Assembly (NCBI GenBank): GCA_016934935.1
Contig: JAFGRW010000064.1
Span: 113,456 to 177,455, forward strand
Length of the DNA stretch: 64,000 bases
Origin: Spirochaetota bacterium
GTDB taxonomy: Bacteria; Spirochaetota; UBA4802; JAFGJZ01
Direction: 5' to 3'
Below are positions 62,395 to 64,000 of this stretch, in pieces. The position numbers and the translations under genes were made by a program. The notes below the pieces were generated by a model. That model saw only the letters and a program-made list of their open reading frames with translations. It had not been told where the DNA came from and did no database searches. How positions within the stretch are numbered: the first letter of the stretch is position 1; the number at the start of each line of letters is the position of its first letter.

Positions 62395-63807
62395 CTATAA
62401 CCTGCACTCTTTTTTTTCCATTTCAAGACACTCTATATCATTCACAAGTTCTACTGAATCGACATCCACTTTCTCGGCTCGAACGACAGATTTTCTTCGC
62501 CAACGACCGGTTAGAAAATATATACAGGAAAAAATTGCACCAAGTACCCATGCTATTGGTATTCCTAACCAGATACCGCGTGTTCCCATTTTAACTGAAA
62601 AATAGGTCGCAACCGGAATCCGTATCAACCATAACGAAAAAAGAGTAATAAACATCGGTATTATAGTATCACCCGCACCGCGAAGCGCACCATTGAAAAT
62701 AAACATGATCATAAAAGCGATATAAAACCCGCTAACAATAAAAAGGTACTCCTGCCCTATCGAAATTACTTCAACATCAGAAGTAAAAAGCAGCATTAAC
62801 TGATTACTGAAACAAATTACCGAAAGCGAAACCGTTAAAGCGCAAAAAACCGCAAATATCAGACCTATACGGATAGCCGAATTAACCCGTTCAAGCTTAC
62901 CGGCACCGATGTTTTGTCCTACAAAAGTCGACATTGCCAAAGAGAAATTCATCGCGGGCATAACCGCAAAAGAGTCTATCCGGGCTGCCGCGGTAAAAGC
63001 AGCAAGAGCATTTGTTCCAAACTGGTTAACAATTCTGGTTAGTGCCATCATGCCGGCAGCCACAAACATCTGCTGCGCGCCCGTAGGCAATCCTATTTTA
63101 ATGCTCTTAACAAAGATATCCTTATCGAATCTTAATTTTAAATAATTTACAGCAAAAAGAGGGTTTATTTTTTGTAAATATATTATTCCACCTATAAAGG
63201 AGATCCCCTGAGCTAAGACGGTGGCAATTGCCACCCCGGCGACACCCCAACCAAAACAAATGACAAAAACCAGATCCAGCACAATATTAAGAACAGTAGC
63301 AAAAATCAGCAAATACAGAGGTGTCTTTGAGTCCCCCAGCCCCCTTAAAACAGCGCTTATCGAATTATAACCAAACATCAGGATAAGTCCACCGAAAAGA
63401 ATATCTATATAAAGCCTGGTATCGGCGTATATCTCTGACGGAGTGTTAAGTATATTTATAATAACATCATCCAGAACAAGCCCCATAACAGTAACTATCA
63501 AAGCAATAATTACAAGAAATATATATGATGTCTCAATACATAATTTGACCTTTTTGTAGTCCCTGGCTCCGTAGTACTGTGAAATCATTACAGATATTCC
63601 CATGGTTGCCCCCATTGAAAGAGCAATCAAAAGAAACATAATCGGAAAAGAAGCTCCTACTGCCGCCAAAGCATTTTTTCCCAAGAAACGGCCAACAACA
63701 ACTGAATCCGCTACGTTGTAAAGTTGCTGGAAAACACTACCAGCGAACATTGGTATAGAGAATCTTACAATCAAACCAAGCGGATTTCCTTTTGTCATAT
63801 CAATCAT
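62395..63807 (-). CDS. MATE-family multidrug/metabolite exporter
   Basis: 470 residues and about 12 membrane helices. MATE marks: MFAGSVFQQLYNVADSVVVG in the first helix, LAAVGASFPIMFLL, and VGQNIGAGKLERV after the midpoint. Exports cationic compounds with Na+ or H+. The start is ATG 63807; only a weak GGGA is upstream. Confidence 0.92.
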   Translation of the reverse strand: MIDMTKGNPLGLIVRFSIPMFAGSVFQQLYNVADSVVVGRFLGKNALAAVGASFPIMFLLIALSMGATMGISVMISQYYGARDYKKVKLCIETSYIFLVIIALIVTVMGLVLDDVIINILNTPSEIYADTRLYIDILFGGLILMFGYNSISAVLRGLGDSKTPLYLLIFATVLNIVLDLVFVICFGWGVAGVAIATVLAQGISFIGGIIYLQKINPLFAVNYLKLRFDKDIFVKSIKIGLPTGAQQMFVAAGMMALTRIVNQFGTNALAAFTAAARIDSFAVMPAMNFSLAMSTFVGQNIGAGKLERVNSAIRIGLIFAVFCALTVSLSVICFSNQLMLLFTSDVEVISIGQEYLFIVSGFYIAFMIMFIFNGALRGAGDTIIPMFITLFSLWLIRIPVATYFSVKMGTRGIWLGIPIAWVLGAIFSCIYFLTGRWRRKSVVRAEKVDVDSVELVNDIECLEMEKKECRL

Positions 63808-63918
63808 GTTTTAAGTCCCAACCTTAAGCAATAAAGAAAACAGAGCCGATATCTATCAGCAATTATATTTAATGGTCATGATTATATCAGAAGACAACAG
63901 TACAACAATAAAACTGAT

Positions 63919-64000
63919 ATCGAGTAGGAGGTAGGTAATTATTTTACCTACCGTCCTCTCACACCACCGTGCGTACCGTTCGGTACACGGCGGTTCTTTA
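63919..64000 (-). mobile_element. 3' end of a group II intron (cut by window edge)
   Basis: Minus strand: GAACCGCCGTGTACC, GGTACGCACGGTGGTGTGAG (domain V-like), then a domain VI-like hairpin (GTAGGTAA, 63931-63938, with TTACCTAC, 63944-63951) and the typical terminus CCTCCTACTCGAT. The intron body and any reverse transcriptase lie outside. The gap 63808-63918 is empty. Confidence 0.7.

Overview
The window reads as a chromosome segment of a flagellated, two-membrane (Gram-negative-type) bacterium with moderate to low GC. A fliF start at the left edge shows flagella. Lipoproteins, an AsmA-like protein and a beta-barrel protein imply an outer membrane. The PilZ protein, the CHASE2 cyclase, the multi-PAS hybrid kinase and a Prp gene between rplU and rpmA fit Spirochaetota best. 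This is an inference from gene content; no rRNA or phylogeny is available here, and a Fibrobacterota-type relative is possible. A GH10 xylanase lipoprotein points to plant-polymer breakdown.

Layout. 1-9.3 kb: fliF (cut by the edge), a compact UvrD-like helicase, the arginine operon argD-argF-argG, a PilZ protein with an unknown partner, and a HEAT-repeat protein. 9.5-14.2 kb: a five-domain S1 protein, a small unknown, a Ca/Na antiporter and an Eis-like acetyltransferase. 14.3-22.0 kb, minus strand: secA-glmM, obg-proB, and tRNA-Met(CAU)-rplU-prp-rpmA. 22.1-36 kb: CHASE2 cyclase, AsmA-like protein, DedA, CoA-binding protein, ABC-F, metallophosphoesterase lipoprotein, beta-barrel protein, xylanase, hisI-hisG. 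36.2-42.1 kb: phosphorelay genes (Hpt, REC-ATPase, REC, hybrid kinase).

42.1-56.6 kb is a defence island. It holds a RAYT (REP-associated transposase), a three-gene unit (class III nucleotide cyclase, Panacea/SocA-type antitoxin, 71-residue protein), a 38-repeat type I-E CRISPR array and a complete I-E cas operon (cas3-cse1-cse2-cas7-cas5-cas6e-cas1-cas2). Copies of a RAYT-derived repeat (R1 42591-42817, R2 44660-44885, R3 about 56488-56555) lie in the same orientation at the module borders. Two fossils of a different CRISPR subtype, probably I-C, sit at the two outer ends of the I-E locus: one 32-bp repeat at 45007-45038 and a 30-codon Cas3-like amino terminus at 56000-56092.

56.5-64 kb: EamA exporter, family 4 uracil-DNA glycosylase, methyltransferase, choline-kinase-like protein, a ribbon-helix-helix-like protein, four tRNAs (Pro, Arg, His, Arg), a voltage-gated K+ channel, a MATE exporter, and the 3' end of a group II intron at the right edge.

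The most interesting items are the cyclase-Panacea module and its repeat borders, the I-C fossils framing a I-E locus, and a noncoding element found twice (12667-12840 and 60124-60235) whose 9-bp stem differs between copies by a compensatory base-pair change.
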